Below the pieces are notes generated by a model that saw only the letters and a program-made list of their open reading frames with translations, ran no database searches and was not told where the DNA came from. Positions 1 to 14,200 of a DNA stretch of 64,000 nucleotides are shown here, piece by piece; position 1 is the stretch's first letter, and every line of letters starts with the position of its first letter. The stretch lies in the NCBI RefSeq assembly GCF_932526225.1, contig NC_064038.1:6819070-6883069 (forward strand). Direction: 5' to 3'. This DNA is from Nematostella vectensis (Eukaryota; Cnidaria; Anthozoa; Actiniaria; Edwardsiidae). A program made the translations under genes and the position numbers.

Positions 1-620
1 TTGGTCTACCCCAACGAAACTAAGGCTATGAGGGACCCCACTATAGTTTACCCTTTTTTAACTTTTTTGGGGTAAAACTGAAAACGGGGTGTACTCTTCT
101 GTGTTTCTACCCCAACGAAACTAATGCTATGAGGGATCCTTATGGCCTTTTTTTAACTTTTTGAGGGTAAAACTCAAAACGGGGTGTACTCTTCTCGGTA
201 TCTACCCCAACGAAACTAAGGCTATGAGGGATCCCTATAGTTTTCACTTTTTTGGGGGTAAAACTCAACACGGGGGGGGGGGGGGTACTCTCATCGGGGT
301 CTACCCCAACGAAACTAAGGCTATGAGGGACCCCACTATAGTTTACCCTTTTTTACTTTTTTGGGGTAAAACTGAAAACGGGGTGTACTCTTCTGTGTAT
401 CTACCCCAACGAAACTAATGCTATGAGGGATCCTTATGGCCTTTTTTAACTTTTTGAGGGTAAAACTCAAAACGGGGTGTACTCTTCTCGGTATCTACCC
501 CAACGAAACTAAGGCTATGAGAGATCCCTATAGTTTTCACTTTTTTGGGGGTAAAACTCAACACGGGGGGAGGGGGGTACTCTCATCGGGGTCTACCTTA
601 ACGAACCTAAGGCTATGACT
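1..620. repeat. Tandem array, about 300-bp unit with inner sub-repeats
   Basis: The block starting near position 3 (ctaccccaacgaaactaagg) returns at about 300, and each block contains shorter copies about 95-100 bp apart (near 105, 205, 400 and 497). Each copy carries a run of T or G of variable length. The array is cut by the left window edge. Short open frames here follow the repeat and are not genes. Confidence 0.85.
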
Positions 621-1096
621 GAACGCCTCTGTCAGAATCGGTGCTGGAACGCATAGGCGAACAAGGAAAGAGAACGGGCTTGTCCGCTCTGGGGCTGGGG
701 TGGAGCTTACCCCTTATCGCCTATCTCTAAGCCTACAACCTACCCCTAGTTATTTTTTTATTAATGTTTAAAATGTGAAATTGACATTACACTGGCGACA
801 TTTGATTTTTTCACTACTTTTAATTATAAGTTCTCTCTGTTTGATAATCCCAGCCTCGCCGGATTAATATAAATGTGCTACTTTACAGTTACAGTTACAT
901 GCCTATACAATCACTTTTACCTAACGTTGCGTTGGGACAGAAATGATATCCCGAAGTAAAGAGTCCTCGTTCTGTATCGCGATAGGACACACATCCCTAT
1001 GTTCCACTGAAGATTTGCGTGTGCGCATATGTTAGCGAGTAAAAGTTAGGGACGACTAACAATTTGTCTATTCAGCAGGTGACCCCGGCTACAAAT
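621..1096. other. 3' flank of the KDZ-like gene
   Basis: No coding signal seen. A minus-strand AATAAA at 757-762, about 335 bases past the stop codon of the neighbouring minus-strand gene, is a possible polyadenylation signal. Confidence 0.4.
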
Positions 1097-4000
1097 TTAA
1101 TGGAATTCTACCATAGATAAGTTACCATATGTGGATTTGTTAAAGCCCTCGTAACGCCATAACGCCTCGCAAAACGTACGCATGTTTTCTGTTGCACATA
1201 ACAGTACTAGCGCGCCGTGATTAGCCATATGCGAGTGACTATCAAAGTAAGCAATTTGAGTGCCGCTGATCACGAAAAGTGCAGACCTACAACTTATCGT
1301 AAGGCAAGCTAGATTGAAAGACCCCACAGGAGGAACGGCATTTTGTAACTGATATACGATTGTTGTTTCCTCGTGCGGATCTTCTAGGCGGACGGGTAAG
1401 GTCTCACGAATGGAGCAGTCAAACCATGGTGCGAGATAGCCTGCGGCTTCCTCTATGGAGAGGTACCGCGTGGGAAGGCTGCTCCTTTGCAGGTCATAAA
1501 TCCTGTTTCCCTGCTCGATACCTACGCACATTGCAGCAACGTTACTTTCTGGGAGCAAAGCGGACGGACGCGGGAGCAAAAGAGATTTGCTCCAGAAAAT
1601 ATGGCCAATTACCAAGGCAATTACGCTGCATGCACTGCTTCCGTTTCTACCGTTGAATGTTCCTTGACTTATTGTTTCAGGGAAACACCAGGCGTGGACG
1701 CCTTGGCCTAAGTCTTTAGACTGTATGGCTGTAGACGGAATTGCGTCGTCTCCTTCGTCATCGCTACTCTCATCAGACTCCTCTTCGTCATCTTCTTCCT
1801 CCTCGTTTTCTTCTTCATCAGGCGTCTGCAGAGTGTCACGGAACTCCTCCAAGTCTTCATTTAGTACAGGGGCAAAGGAAGAAAACCCTGGCGAAATTTG
1901 CCGCATCGCAAATTCGATCCCTTGTTGAACCAGGGCCAGCTTTCCCCTGAGGACACCCTCTCTGAGGAAGTTGGATTCGTAACGTCGTCTCTGTCGATGA
2001 AGAATAGTATAATAATGAATTTACAACATAACAAAAATATATTGATATATTGATATTCAATTGCTCGTCGAATTCGAATTAGCGCTAATATTGCATTACA
2101 TATGCATTTTGTTGGCTGGATTAAACTTGATCACCTGTTGTGGGGGCTCAGTTGTGATATCTATCGGCAAAACCTGGTTGCCTGTGTCACCTGTTAAAAG
2201 AAAACAAGCATATTTAATTTCACTATTGGAAACATTTTTCAACATTTATCATTACTTCTTATCAATGTAGCATTTTTGGATTACAAAATCAATTCAGGAA
2301 AGGCGATATTACCTGCAAGAAAGTCTTCAAGTTTTTCTTTTTGCAGCTCCAACGACGGTAACAAGTTTCTGCAGTAGTAAAGCAAAAAGGAGCGCATCTC
2401 CCTTTTCACCACATGTCTTTCCTCGGTATACCGCCGCCTCTCCATCTCTAAGTCTACCAGAAGACGCTTGGTACGCACTGGAACTAGAAACGAAATAGAC
2501 AAAACAGAAACAAAAATAAAAATCAAATGCCTATCACTGCGTTCACATTAGCGCCGTAACATATCTAATTATCGTGTAAAAATAAAACTTGTTTTGATAA
2601 TAATAGAAGCAAATTAGCCTATTCAAATCCAATGTGGATTTCCTTGCGTCCACTTGTCTATATAGGGCAAGGCTAACGTTTCGCGTCTTGTATGAACTCA
2701 GTATGAATATATCTTACTTGCTGAATCATCCTCATGCCTACCGCACCACGGAAATTGGCCGACCTCCATTTGGCTCATGGATATCTTCCTGCAGTCAAGC
2801 TTCTCCCAAGCATCTACCAGGACAGCTGCCTCTGTTTTTGTTTGCGATATTTTTTTGCGCAGTTTACTTCTTTGCTTGCCACTATCTAAAACATAAAAAC
2901 ACAAAATACAGAACTTTCTATTCACTTTTAAGCTTTGTTTGAAAGCATGGGACATTCATAAAATACACTCAAAATATTTTACTGCTGATAAAGTAGTTTA
3001 GTCCCTGAACTTCGCTGTCATGCTCCTGCTACTGTGTTGTACATGCAACCCAGAGGAGTAAAAGGGAGTCCAGGAATGAACTATTAAAAGTAAAACAGCC
3101 TTAAACGCCGCTACTGTAGTACAAACCTGTCATCTTCGACATGTTGTAGGCCGCCTGGGAGATAGCGTAGTGGGCAGCAACTATCCTCTGTTTGAGATAG
3201 GCAAGAGTTTTGCCCTTGAGCCGGGTTTCGGTTTTCGGTTTTTCCGATTTAGAGTTGGAAAGAGTGAAGAAAAGGAATACTCCCGTAAAATCCTGGATCC
3301 AACCATAATGTCTCGAGAGTACAGGAGAACAGAAATAGAACAATTTGAAAGTAACACTTTAACACTGTCAAGCCAGTATAGTACTTTAGTCAAACGAAGA
3401 TTATAGGAAAAGCAATGAACTGAAACAAGAACGCCATTACTGCACTTGTAATGATCATCCCCAATGTTAAGGTTTGTTGTATATACCTTCTTCGTGGGGC
3501 ACTGGTACACATTTTGCAAGTGTGCATCGACCTTTACGTTATTGGCAATGAAGGCTTCACCGTAGTAACTGTCTGCTTTACGTCTACAAGAAGGTCCAAG
3601 TTGTAAGGTCAGCATAATATATAGTGTTACCCAAAGTTCCATGTTGAACGCCCACCAGTGTCGTCACATAAAAACCAACAATGATATAAACGTTTGGCCG
3701 TGGCTATAAAAAACCGTGAAGAAGCATGTATGCTGTCATAACTGGCAGCTGTTTCGGTCTTATTGGCAATAACTGAGTGCAGAACCACCAGTAAACAGAA
3801 GAGCAGATACCTTTGCCCAAATGAAAACTGTAGTTAGCTGCACCAATATACAGCTGTCCAGCCATGGACAGCTTGTATGAGAGCTACAGTACCTCCACTA
3901 CCACTATAAAGTAAAGTAACTTTAAAGCAGAAACCAGCTACTTGCACTATTATGCTGGTTATTTTAATCTAAGCTTACCATGTTTTAATCTGAGCTAATC

Positions 4001-7000
4001 CAGCTCCTTTGCTTTACTAACTTAAATGTTGTGAACTCAAAAGTTTTACAAACATAGAATCAAGTTGTACATTATGAAGTAAATGAGCTTTGCACAAAAC
4101 AGTACTCACTTTCCTGCAGATGCGAACCGGTAAAGCTTCATGTTACCATCAACGTGCATGGAATGTGGCAGGTCGTCACAGGCTGGGCAGGTCATCCAGT
4201 CAAGTTGGCGGATTTTATCTATCTCAAACTGGCAATATTTCCATTCACGGAATGCTGTCCGGAATGTCTGTGGATTGACTGTGCCAACCTACAGAAGAGA
4301 TAACACAAGGACTGTATTGGCTGGAATAGGATACATTGAAAACTACCACAATAGTACAGTGTAATCGTCAATCAGTGGCATGCCAAATGCATCTTCAGTA
4401 ACTATTTTGTCATATGATGATATTTATGTTGGTAAAAAAGTCTTGTTGTGACAAGATATGATAGAAAACAACATCCAAAGAGTGGATTTCAATACACTTA
4501 CTCGCCCTCTACACTTGGAGAACTCCTCAAGAGATTTGAGAAAGGCCCTTTCTGAGATGCCTGGCACCTGCTTCTGCAGCATGTCCCAGTAGACAAAGAG
4601 GCTATCATCAAAGGCGTAACATGCACCGGTAATGCTCCCTGGCCAGAAGCCGAGCTGCACAAGAATAATGGGGTGGTTACCCCCCCATGTCTTATCACAA
4701 CTGGTACAAACGTATCTCAGGTTATTCAGATCAAACCGCCCTAAAAACAAATAATAAAAATATTTAAAGTCATTTTAAATGCACATTTTCAATGCACATA
4801 TCTTTAACAAGTTACTGGATGGCAACAGTTTTGAATTGATGGTAAACATACAATCTCACCAAAAGTTATTTTAGATTTGAAATTATAATATCATAATCGA
4901 CTGCATAAGGAATTAAGTCAGAGCGATGTGGATAGAAGGGCTCAGGAGTCTGTGAGAAAAAGTGGACCCCAGGGGAAAATGAGCATACTGTAAGTAAGTA
5001 TCTATGTTGTCAATGTACAAAGATATAGAATATTTGACCTTAGATTAAATAAATGTTCATGACCTGTAAATTGTATTAGCAATAATGTAACAATGCTATA
5101 TACCTTTCATAGTCACAACAAATATATGTGATTCAAGGAATCCAGCTATGCAGCATTTGTGGTTGCACTCAGGGCAATAGACCTCATCTTTAGTAGGGAT
5201 ACTTTTACCTTAAACACAATGTAAGCACCACAATATAAGCATTAGAATAATACTGTTAAATACTTTGGACTTAAATACTTAAGGAAAACTGGTAATGGAA
5301 GAAAACTTTTCTCTGAAGAAACAACATTCTGTTCATTTACTGTATTGATCTGTTTTTGTTTTGTTAAACATACACTGTACAGAGTGGCTTAAAGAAAACT
5401 ACAAAGACATACACTGTAAGGCAAAGTAAAATATTAAACACACTACAGTAAATAATTATTTCAGCCACTTTTACTCTCATGCTTACTCTCATTTTTCCAG
5501 GTCTCTGAGGTAGTACACCATGATAAGCAGGGCACTATTGGAACATAATGGCCCTTCACCAGTGCCTGTCTGTCATGGAATGGACTGCTTTTATGTACAG
5601 ATATATCACACTCAGAACACAAAGCAGTTCTTGGTCCACAGTCTGAGCACTGTATACTTGGCATTTTATTAATACAAAGCATGCATGTTTGGCTGGGCAT
5701 TACTGCAAACGACTCTAGTTTAGCATTGAATAGCTGAGAACGCAGAGATTCCCAGCTTTCTTGTAGTGTGATGGATCTTTCGCTCCAGGAAGGCCTGTGC
5801 CTGCTCTGTCCCTCCCAGTTTCTCAGCAGTTCTCTTGCTCGGCTTAAAATATCCGTAAAATCATCTGCTTGTAAATACAAATACAAAAGGGTAAGAGGCA
5901 CACTAAATTTAAAGGTGGGGCTGTATTTCTCTATGCATTTAGTAATTCAAATTCTCTGTTTTCATCATCTGCGAGTTTTACAGTTATAAGGTTTGGATTT
6001 TATGTAGCCCAGTGCCATATCAAATTCCACTGAATTTGGTTTGGTGAGCAAGACAGAAAAAATCAAATTATGTAACAGTTGAACATAATTACAAAAAAAT
6101 AAAAATAAAAGTTAAATAAATAAATAAATAAATGAATGGATGGATGGATGAATGAATGAATAAATAATAAATATCACCATGTCTTTCTACTGCAAACTAT
6201 TAGTAGATACATTATTGATGCATTTGGAATAAAAAATGTCTGTTTACCTGACAAATCTGCATTTTCTCCATCATTTGGAATGCAGTGTTCTGCTGTCTCT
6301 TCAGTCTCTGTAAGATTATATTGATTTATCATAAATATAAAGTAAGCTTATAAATGTTACAGTAGATTTTTAGCACCATTGACACATACTGATAACAATG
6401 TCACATTTGATAAAATCATGTTGCTGTGTCAGTCCCTTATGCTTTAAGTGCTTCAGAGCATGCACGTATTGGTGCCATTCAAGGATTGTTTGAGTGCTTG
6501 CAGCCATGGAGAATAGATTCTACAGAAGACTTTGTGAGACTTGATCTTTGTTTCATTATAGCGCTTTAATTATGTAAATAATACTTGAAAATGTGTTATA
6601 AAACGTTATAATAGTTCTACAGAAGTTCCGTGGCTACCGCCACTTCATCATTAATATTCTAGCGCTTTATATCACCTATATATTTCAAGTGGTGATCCTC
6701 TATTCAACTAGCCTGCTGACGGGAAATATTCAACTTGAAATAGCTTTTCAAGTAAACCTCCAGCCCAACTTGTTACAAAAACCAGCACAGTAGATACTAT
6801 TAGGGGGAAATAACATATTGGCAGTAGTAATGTTTTACAGGAACAACAAATAGACAAGATAAAAAAGTGTTTAGACTGAGCACTCACACATTCATCTTGA
6901 CAACTAACCTTCGCCAGAGACGTCAAACTCGGGGTTCAGCCTCTTTTCTTTAGATTTTTTCTGACCTTTATACGTCCCTTTGTTATTTCTGAGTCCCGTG

Positions 7001-7266
7001 GCTGGATCGGTAGAAAATAAAAATCGAACCGGTTTCCTCTTTCGCTTTGATTTTACTTCTTGCCGATCAAGCAAGTTTCTGCCTTCTTTGAGAAGTTCTT
7101 CTACGGATTTCTTTCTTTTACCTACAAAAAAATAGACGAGGAGGTAAAAAAAAATCGCCAAAGGCTCCCATCGTTTACACATCTCCAAAAGAGCCTTTGA
7201 TGATGGTCAGTAAAAGCTTAAACAGCGCTGAACTGCGTCCCACTTACCACGAGATTTGGGCGCCAT
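1097..7266 (-). CDS. KDZ-transposase-derived protein lacking the catalytic core, with C-terminal cysteine-protease-like domain (885 aa, 12 exons)
   Basis: Exons by hand (minus strand): 7266-7248, 7121-6909, 6307-6248, 5864-5487, 5208-5104, 4740-4502, 4288-4110, 3583-3487, 3292-3127, 2885-2718, 2483-2313, 1959-1097. All GT-AG joins keep one frame of 886 codons. It starts MAPKSRGKRKK (basic). A cysteine cluster follows (CMLC, CSDC, CSEC, then CPEC, CNHKCC and CTSCDKTW), then CPACDD and VDGNMKLYRF, which are hallmarks of the cysteine-rich N-terminal part of metazoan KDZ transposases. The usual DDE core of several hundred residues should come next but is absent: exons 8 and 9 are about 195 bp apart. 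The C-terminal KDZ-like coiled region follows, then an acidic stretch at about residues 635-670. The last 190 residues carry NGSSAC (Cys about 709) and FDSHSH (His about 840-842), resembling a papain-like protease nucleophile and histidine. I infer a domesticated protein; its function is unknown. The last acceptor (CTCAGAG) is the least sure. Confidence 0.75.
6108..6170. repeat. Simple AAAT/ATGG/AATG repeat
   Basis: Four-base repeat (aaataaataaataaat, then ggatggatgg and aatgaatg) in an intron of the KDZ-like gene. Confidence 0.8.
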
Positions 7267-7767
7267 ATTGGATGTGTGATACCTAGACGCTGCGCCGAAC
7301 GCTTTATAATTCACTTGTCCATGCGCATGACAATGAATTAATGACTATCATTAATTCAGTGGTCAAATAACATTTAAGGATAATCGTTAATTCATTCTCG
7401 AGACCGTGTTGCTCTATTCTAGCGGAAATGAAAAAGAGTGAAAAAGAGATATTCATACTATCTATCATAGCAGGACCAAATGTGCGTTCTAAGGATTGTA
7501 TAAAATAATGAGTAGGATAAACGGATAATATAACTTTTTGTTGTTGTTTCTTTGTATGCTGGTCTTCCTGTGTTATGAGAAGACTGGAATCGAACTTGTA
7601 ATCATCACCAAAATAGAAACAAAAGACGACAGAGTTCATATCCATCCGAATAACCTAAAGTTTCTGCAAACCGAAATAACTATACCAAGCATAGCCCTAC
7701 AAGAATAGGACCCTTAAAGCTCAAAGGCTACGACTTGTCAACTATCTCTGATTTTTGAGGATCTAAG
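7267..7767. promoter_or_regulatory. Divergent promoter interval between the KDZ-like gene and SERINC
   Basis: The two start codons face away from each other across 501 bp with no open frame of note between them. This implies a shared bidirectional promoter region. No TATA box was assigned; this is inferred from layout only. Confidence 0.45.
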
Positions 7768-8243
7768 ATGGGCGCTGTTCTTGCGGTATGCACCGCTGCT
7801 CAAGTGAGTATGATACTCGTTGACGACTTCGCACGATCTGCTCTTGTTTTCGCCTTGATCGATAAATGATTTCCCGATTCTCGGAAGGGTTGTAATTCTT
7901 CTTATTAACGATTCTTTGGAGCCAATTTCTCTTTTACTTAAAGCCTATGTTTGTGATGTTAAATCGAGAAAAAGAGATTTAACCGACGTTATTGTTTTTT
8001 TAGCATCCTCAGTCTCTAATTTAATGATCGATATGGCATAACTCAAAAGATTCCATATCAGTGGAACACTTATACACAGCATTGTTTTTGTGATTTGTAC
8101 ATTATGTTTGAAAATTAACCTAAAGAGAGATGGCTGAGAAGTGGATATTAAAAGGGTACTACATATTTGTTTTCATCGGTACATCTAAATTGCTGTTTTA
8201 TTGCCTTGGCTTGGACAGCAAATTGTTTAAGGGTGGTGGTTGT

Positions 8244-8274
<31 letters not shown>

Positions 8275-11200
8275 CGGGCAGTGCCCCCTATACTTCCACA
8301 TTGCAATGTCAATCACCTCCTTACAACTTGTTGTTATTGTTGTTATTGTTTTTATTGTTGTTGTAGTGTGCCTGTTGCTGCTGCCCTGCCGCAGTTGGGT
8401 GTTGCTGCGCATGTTGCCCAGGGTGTCGCAGCTCCACATCTACCCGTATCATGTACACAGTCTTCCTTCTGCTTGGAACCATTGTCTCCTGTCTCATGCT
8501 TTGGGATCAAGTAGAGAAAAGCATTGTCGAACATGTAAGCATTCTACAGAATGCGAACATACAAAAAATGTGCACTTTTTTCACTTACAATTACAGGCTG
8601 ACTACCTACTGTGCAAAATTGCTACATAAAAATACCACATTTAAATATACTACAGCTAGCGCAACTCACTACACAAAATAAGTAATTTGCTGTTGATACA
8701 ATAGAGGGAAAAGTCACAGGCACAAGGTACAGGCCAGGGGCCGATCTATAGGATGGGCCAAGCATCCCCTTCGCTCCCTTTTCAGATATTTGGATTAAAT
8801 ATAACAAGAAAATCCATGAAAGAACAATGAATCCCACCTTTTTTGAAACCCTTGTCCCCCCCCCCCCCCCCCCTTGCAGGCTGATCATTGCGGTCATTTA
8901 TATGTGTCATCATTCAGGATCCATTGGGTATTTTCGGCAAGGTGTGTGATGAGGCAGGTGCAGGTGATAAGTGTGAGTTGCTTGCTGGACACCTTGCTGT
9001 GTACAGAGTCTGCTTTGCAATGGCCTGCTTCTTCTTCCTCTTTATGATCATCACCATTAAAGTGTCCTCTAGCAAAGACTGTCGTGGAGGGATCCATAAT
9101 GGGTGAGCAAAGAAATTTAGGTGACCTTGTGTAGTTAGTGGTCGGGTTTGGGGTATGTGTGACCCACTTCTCAGTTGCCAAAAATCAGCTAAGTGTGGGA
9201 AAAGGATTTCCATTCCCATAATTTCCTTCTCACACACTGCTGGGAGCTATTGTCAAGCTGACTGCCGCCAGCTGACTGCTTTATTTGGTATGGCTACCAA
9301 AGGGGGATGGGTGGGTACATATGGGCTCTGAACACCACCAAAATGGCGGCAGCAAAAAGCAACTGTTTTCACACACACAACACATGATCAAGCCCCAGAG
9401 AAGTGTGAGAAAGCATTTTTCACTTCTTTCGTTCCTTTGCCAGAGGAAAATACTTACTTATTAATGGGTCTTTCATTCCTTAGCCAGAGGAAAATACTTA
9501 CTTATCATTGGGTCTTATTATTAGGTTTTGGGGGATAAAGTTCCTGATGCTAGTTGGGTTGGCAGTTGGAGCATTTTTTATTCCTAGAGGAGACTTTGGA
9601 GTTGGTAAGAGTTCATCTGTCTTATTATGAGTTCCCTTCAAAATCATTTCCAGAATTCCACTCTATGTATTTCAATCAAAGGACTTGTGGCTACCTCATT
9701 GGCCATAATTCCTAAAAGACATCTCTGATAATGCCTTCTAACTTCAAAATGTTGTTCAATCTGAGGATTGCCAAATTAACTGGTATCAGAGATAAGCTTA
9801 GCATTTGAATATCCAAGCAATTGAAGTCACAGAGAACACTTGAAATCCCTGTTACGAATAGTTGCTACTATTAATAGGCATTGAATATATATATATATTT
9901 TTAATTGATCATGTGAAGCTCCCCTTCAATTGCTTCACTTTTTTGCCTCATATTAGCAACCCCATAACGAAAAGAACTGCTTTTTGCAGCCTGGATGTAC
10001 ATTGGGTTTATTGGAGCCGTCTTGTTTATCCTGATTCAAGTTATTCTGCTTGTTGACTTTGCTCATTCATGGAATGAGATATGGTAGGCATTTCCTTCCA
10101 TTATATAGTAAAGTGGCTAAAAAACCCTACTAGATAATCAACTATCGAGATTGGGCTGTCGAGAGAAAGCAATTATTCTAGTCCCCAGTCTATTTAACTC
10201 TGATTCTCTGACACTATTCTGACTCAAAGTGGCCTCAAATATGTTTTTAATGATAGTTCTCGAAATAGTGTACTTCATAATGTACTGCATATGATAGGAT
10301 AGGTGTGTTTGAGGCCAAAAATCTCCTGGTTTTAATGGTCTAATTACTTGATTGCAGGACATCAAATGCAGAGGAGAATGACAACAAATGCTGGTACATA
10401 GGTGCGTTTTGCAGTATTTGGGAATCCGAAATAAGGTTTTTAGAGGCAATTGGGGCATAGAGGCATACCTGTCAACCTCCAAAAAACTCAAGGCTTGAGA
10501 ATGTTTTTGGGGGAGGGGTGGGGTATATTCTTTTTTGGGGGGAGGGCTGGGTTTAACCTTGAAGGTGTTTGCCATATTGAAAGTGTTAGATAAATTGCGC
10601 TATGCAAGAGAATTGTTGTTTCAAATATTTTAATACAAAATTGGCAAAATAACGATTTTCTAGGGAATAATTTTTCGGAAGCGACAAAAATCCCTAAAAA
10701 GTGGGAGATTTGGTGCTCAACGTGGGAGAGCAGGAGAAGGGGTCCAAAATCTTGAGACTAATGCTAAGGAGGAGTTTAGGGGCAAAGAGGAGTTTAGGGG
10801 ACAGCAAAGGTTTCAGGGCCAAGAAAGAGTTTATGGGGAAGGATAAGTTTATGGGGGAGGAGGAGTTTTGGGAGGAAGGGTTTATGAGTGAGTATTAGTC
10901 TAGAGCAAGGCAGAGTACAATTTCAAGGAGGGGTTAAATGGGTGAGGAGGATTTTAGGTTCTGGGGCAAGAAGGAGTTTTGGGCAAGAAGAGTTTAAGGG
11001 AGAGGAGAAGCTTAGGGATGAATGAGGAGGAATTTGCAGATGATAAGAAGCTTAAGGAGGGGGAGGTAACTTTTAGATGATGAAATAGTAAATTCACTGT
11101 TGGTTCATAGTCAGTGTCTTAGTGTCCCGTGTTTGGGATCTGATAGTTTTCCATGTAAAGACAGGTCATCTCATAGCTATATCAGTTGGTTTGTTACTTG

Positions 11201-14200
11201 AAAAAAATTTTTCTTTCTTTTCTAGGGCTTCTGGTGTTTATGATACTATTCTATGCAGCAGCTCTTGCTGGTCATATCACTGGATACATTTTTTTTACTG
11301 AGGTACTGTATATAACAGGGCTTTTTTCGGAAAAAAACTCAAAATTACGCGGGATTCTTTGCTAAATTACGCACAAAATTACGTGGAAAATCTATCATTA
11401 TGCGCTAAATTACGCGGGATTTTGCAATACATTTTTCTTTAAAAATCAAAATTTGCGGGATTCTTTACTGAATTACGTGCGAATATCAACTGTTGCACCA
11501 AAACTACATTTTGTACCGAAGGAAAGCACGAAATAACTTGAAAAGGTTATTTTTTTGTGTGAAAATATCTTAGGAAGTTTTCATTGGCTATTAGCCACCA
11601 GCCAATTAAAAAAGGTATTTTATTATTAGTCCTAGACCCTTGCGGTTTAGCAAAGAACGCCTAGTCAATTTATTTGTTTTCGAAATTCAGTTCGAAATAT
11701 CGCACTCTTACGAAGAATATCTCTTTTTTTACGAGAAATAGAGGTAAGAACCCTAAAAGAACACATTAGCTGTGCAATTAAGGTAATTCCCTTGAATTGC
11801 ACTGCGCACCACTTCTGCGCATAGTGACTCGCGCTGTTTGTTCGAATTTTCCGGTAGTGCGTGCACCCGCCACAGTTGTACAAGAAAACTCAGCAAAAGG
11901 CGCACGTTTTTTTACTTAAAATCGCTTTGACAGAAAAAGGAAGTCGGTTACCCCCATTTTTTATTTGCTCAAATAGTTAAATATAGTGACGGAAAAATGA
12001 TATACTGAAAGAAGAAAAAAAGTTGGGTTGTAGAAGTTTTGTTATTTCTCTCAAAAGCCGTAAAAATACTTCAAAATGGCGCTTTTTACCGTATGAATAG
12101 TGGCGAAAACAATGTAGTGCGATCTCTTAAAATGAGATTTGTTTTGAACATTGGCTACTACGGGTTATTGTTTAAGAGATCGGATTTTGGCAGCTCGACA
12201 AACAGAACTTAATTTTCTAAATACAATAGGCACTCTTTTTGAAAACTAAGAATTGGGATTTTTCCTTGCGTGATCAGTAAAAACGCGTCAACTCTACGCC
12301 CCTCTGTTGTGAAAACAAGGTCGGTACCCCAATTTTTTCATTACATTTTTTGAAAGCTCTTAACTTTAATATTGTTTATGCCAAGTTTTAAAAAATTCTG
12401 GGTTGTAGAACTATTTCAAGGGAATTACCTTAAATGTTTTGTCTTAAAATTTAGCCCAATTACACGGGATTACGCGGAAATTTGTGGATTACGCAGATTA
12501 CGCGGGAAAAGCGAAATTATGCTCTTCCGCACAAGCGTTTAATTGCAGAAGCTCTGATAAATTACCCACAACATACGGATATAGGCTATCACTTCCTTAT
12601 CTCAACTTTTCGACATCTGAAATTATGCCATATTAACTCCTGAAGCTCCTAAAATAAGATGGATCCCCTTCCCCACCACATACATTGTAGAACATAGCTG
12701 ACTTTGTTGTCTGGCCTTGTTTATTAATTGTACTATACTTTGTTGCAGTCTTCTGGGTGCCACCTAAACAAGTTTTTTCTCAGCTTTAATCTCATTCTGT
12801 GTGTCATCATATCTATAATCTCATTGCTGCCAAGCATTCAGTCAGGTTTGTGCAATGTTAAGGTCATTGAGTACAGTGACCAACAATATATGTACTTTTT
12901 ATGTATCAACAAGCCATTTGACAACTTCAGCAGTGACATTATTAGTACCTACTCCTAAATACCAACACCAACAAAACAATGACTCATCATTATGTGTTTT
13001 AAATAAAAGCAACAGTTATTAACTTGCAACAGCAGCTACTTAAAGACAAACACCACCACTACAACTACAAGACCAGCAATTGATATGTAAAACTCAATAA
13101 AACTAATGATTAATGTTGCCAACCACTTACTGGTCTTAGATATGTGTGTTTGTGTCTCAATGTCTTCAATTCCATGTGGGTGTATCAATTGTCATCTATG
13201 TGTTTGTGTCTCTATCATTTGTGTGTGTTTTCGCTCAAAATAATCTATTTAATTGTGTCTTAATGTCATTTGTGTGTGTTTTCTCTAAAAAAAAATATAT
13301 TTAATTGTATCTTAATGTCATTTGTGTGTAATTTCTCCCAAAATATTCTGTGTCTGTGTCTTAATGTCATTTGTGTGTTTCTCCTCTCAAAACAATATTT
13401 TGTAATTGTGTCCCAATGTTGTTCTGTCAACAGCTCAGCCCAAGTCTGGTCTACTCCAGTCCTCCATTGTCTCTTTGTTTACCACCTACCTTATCCTGTC
13501 AGCTTTGGCAAGTGAACCAACAACATCAGATCCAGGTTTGTATTTTAGTAGGTTGTTCATGGCATCATTATAAAGGGTATGATATGTATGCAAAATTTCT
13601 TTGGAAGAAGAATAGCACCCTGTCTACTGTATGTCTATGAGGTGAACCTAGGGATGGCGAGAATTGAGTCACTTGCATATCCAGCTTTTATACAGATTAT
13701 TAACCTAGCCTTTGAGAGTTTTTGGTAACCTGTAATGAAATAGCCTGCCATACCTACTGTATGCTGAACTATATTTCACCATATAGTGGTACTGTTACTG
13801 TATGATACTAGAGCTCTACAACTAATACTAAAAGTAAGTGAAATAAGTATAACTGTTTGGAATGTAACTGCTTATTTTGTGCCTTAGGTTCATCCAGCAA
13901 TAGTACAATTTGTGGGGCAAGCATCACTAGTCATGGAATCAAGGGCTCAGAAACTACTGTTACTGTTGTTGGGCTTGTTCTTCTGTTTATCACTGTTATC
14001 TACTCCAGGTAACCAATCATCTATTATTTTGATCTTTTGTACTCCACCATACACAGCCTATTTGAGCCCTTGGTACAACACCACAGGGAGCCTATTTGAA
14101 CCCTATAGTACACTGCCATAAGGATATTATTTTGGACCCTTAGTACACCACCGTACATAGCCTATTTGGCACTGGGTACACCACCACAGGGAGGCTATTT

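Noticed and set aside
3181-3642. 153-codon minus-strand frame as a gene
   Set aside because: It is exon 8 of the KDZ-like gene read on through the intron into the wrong frame of exon 9.
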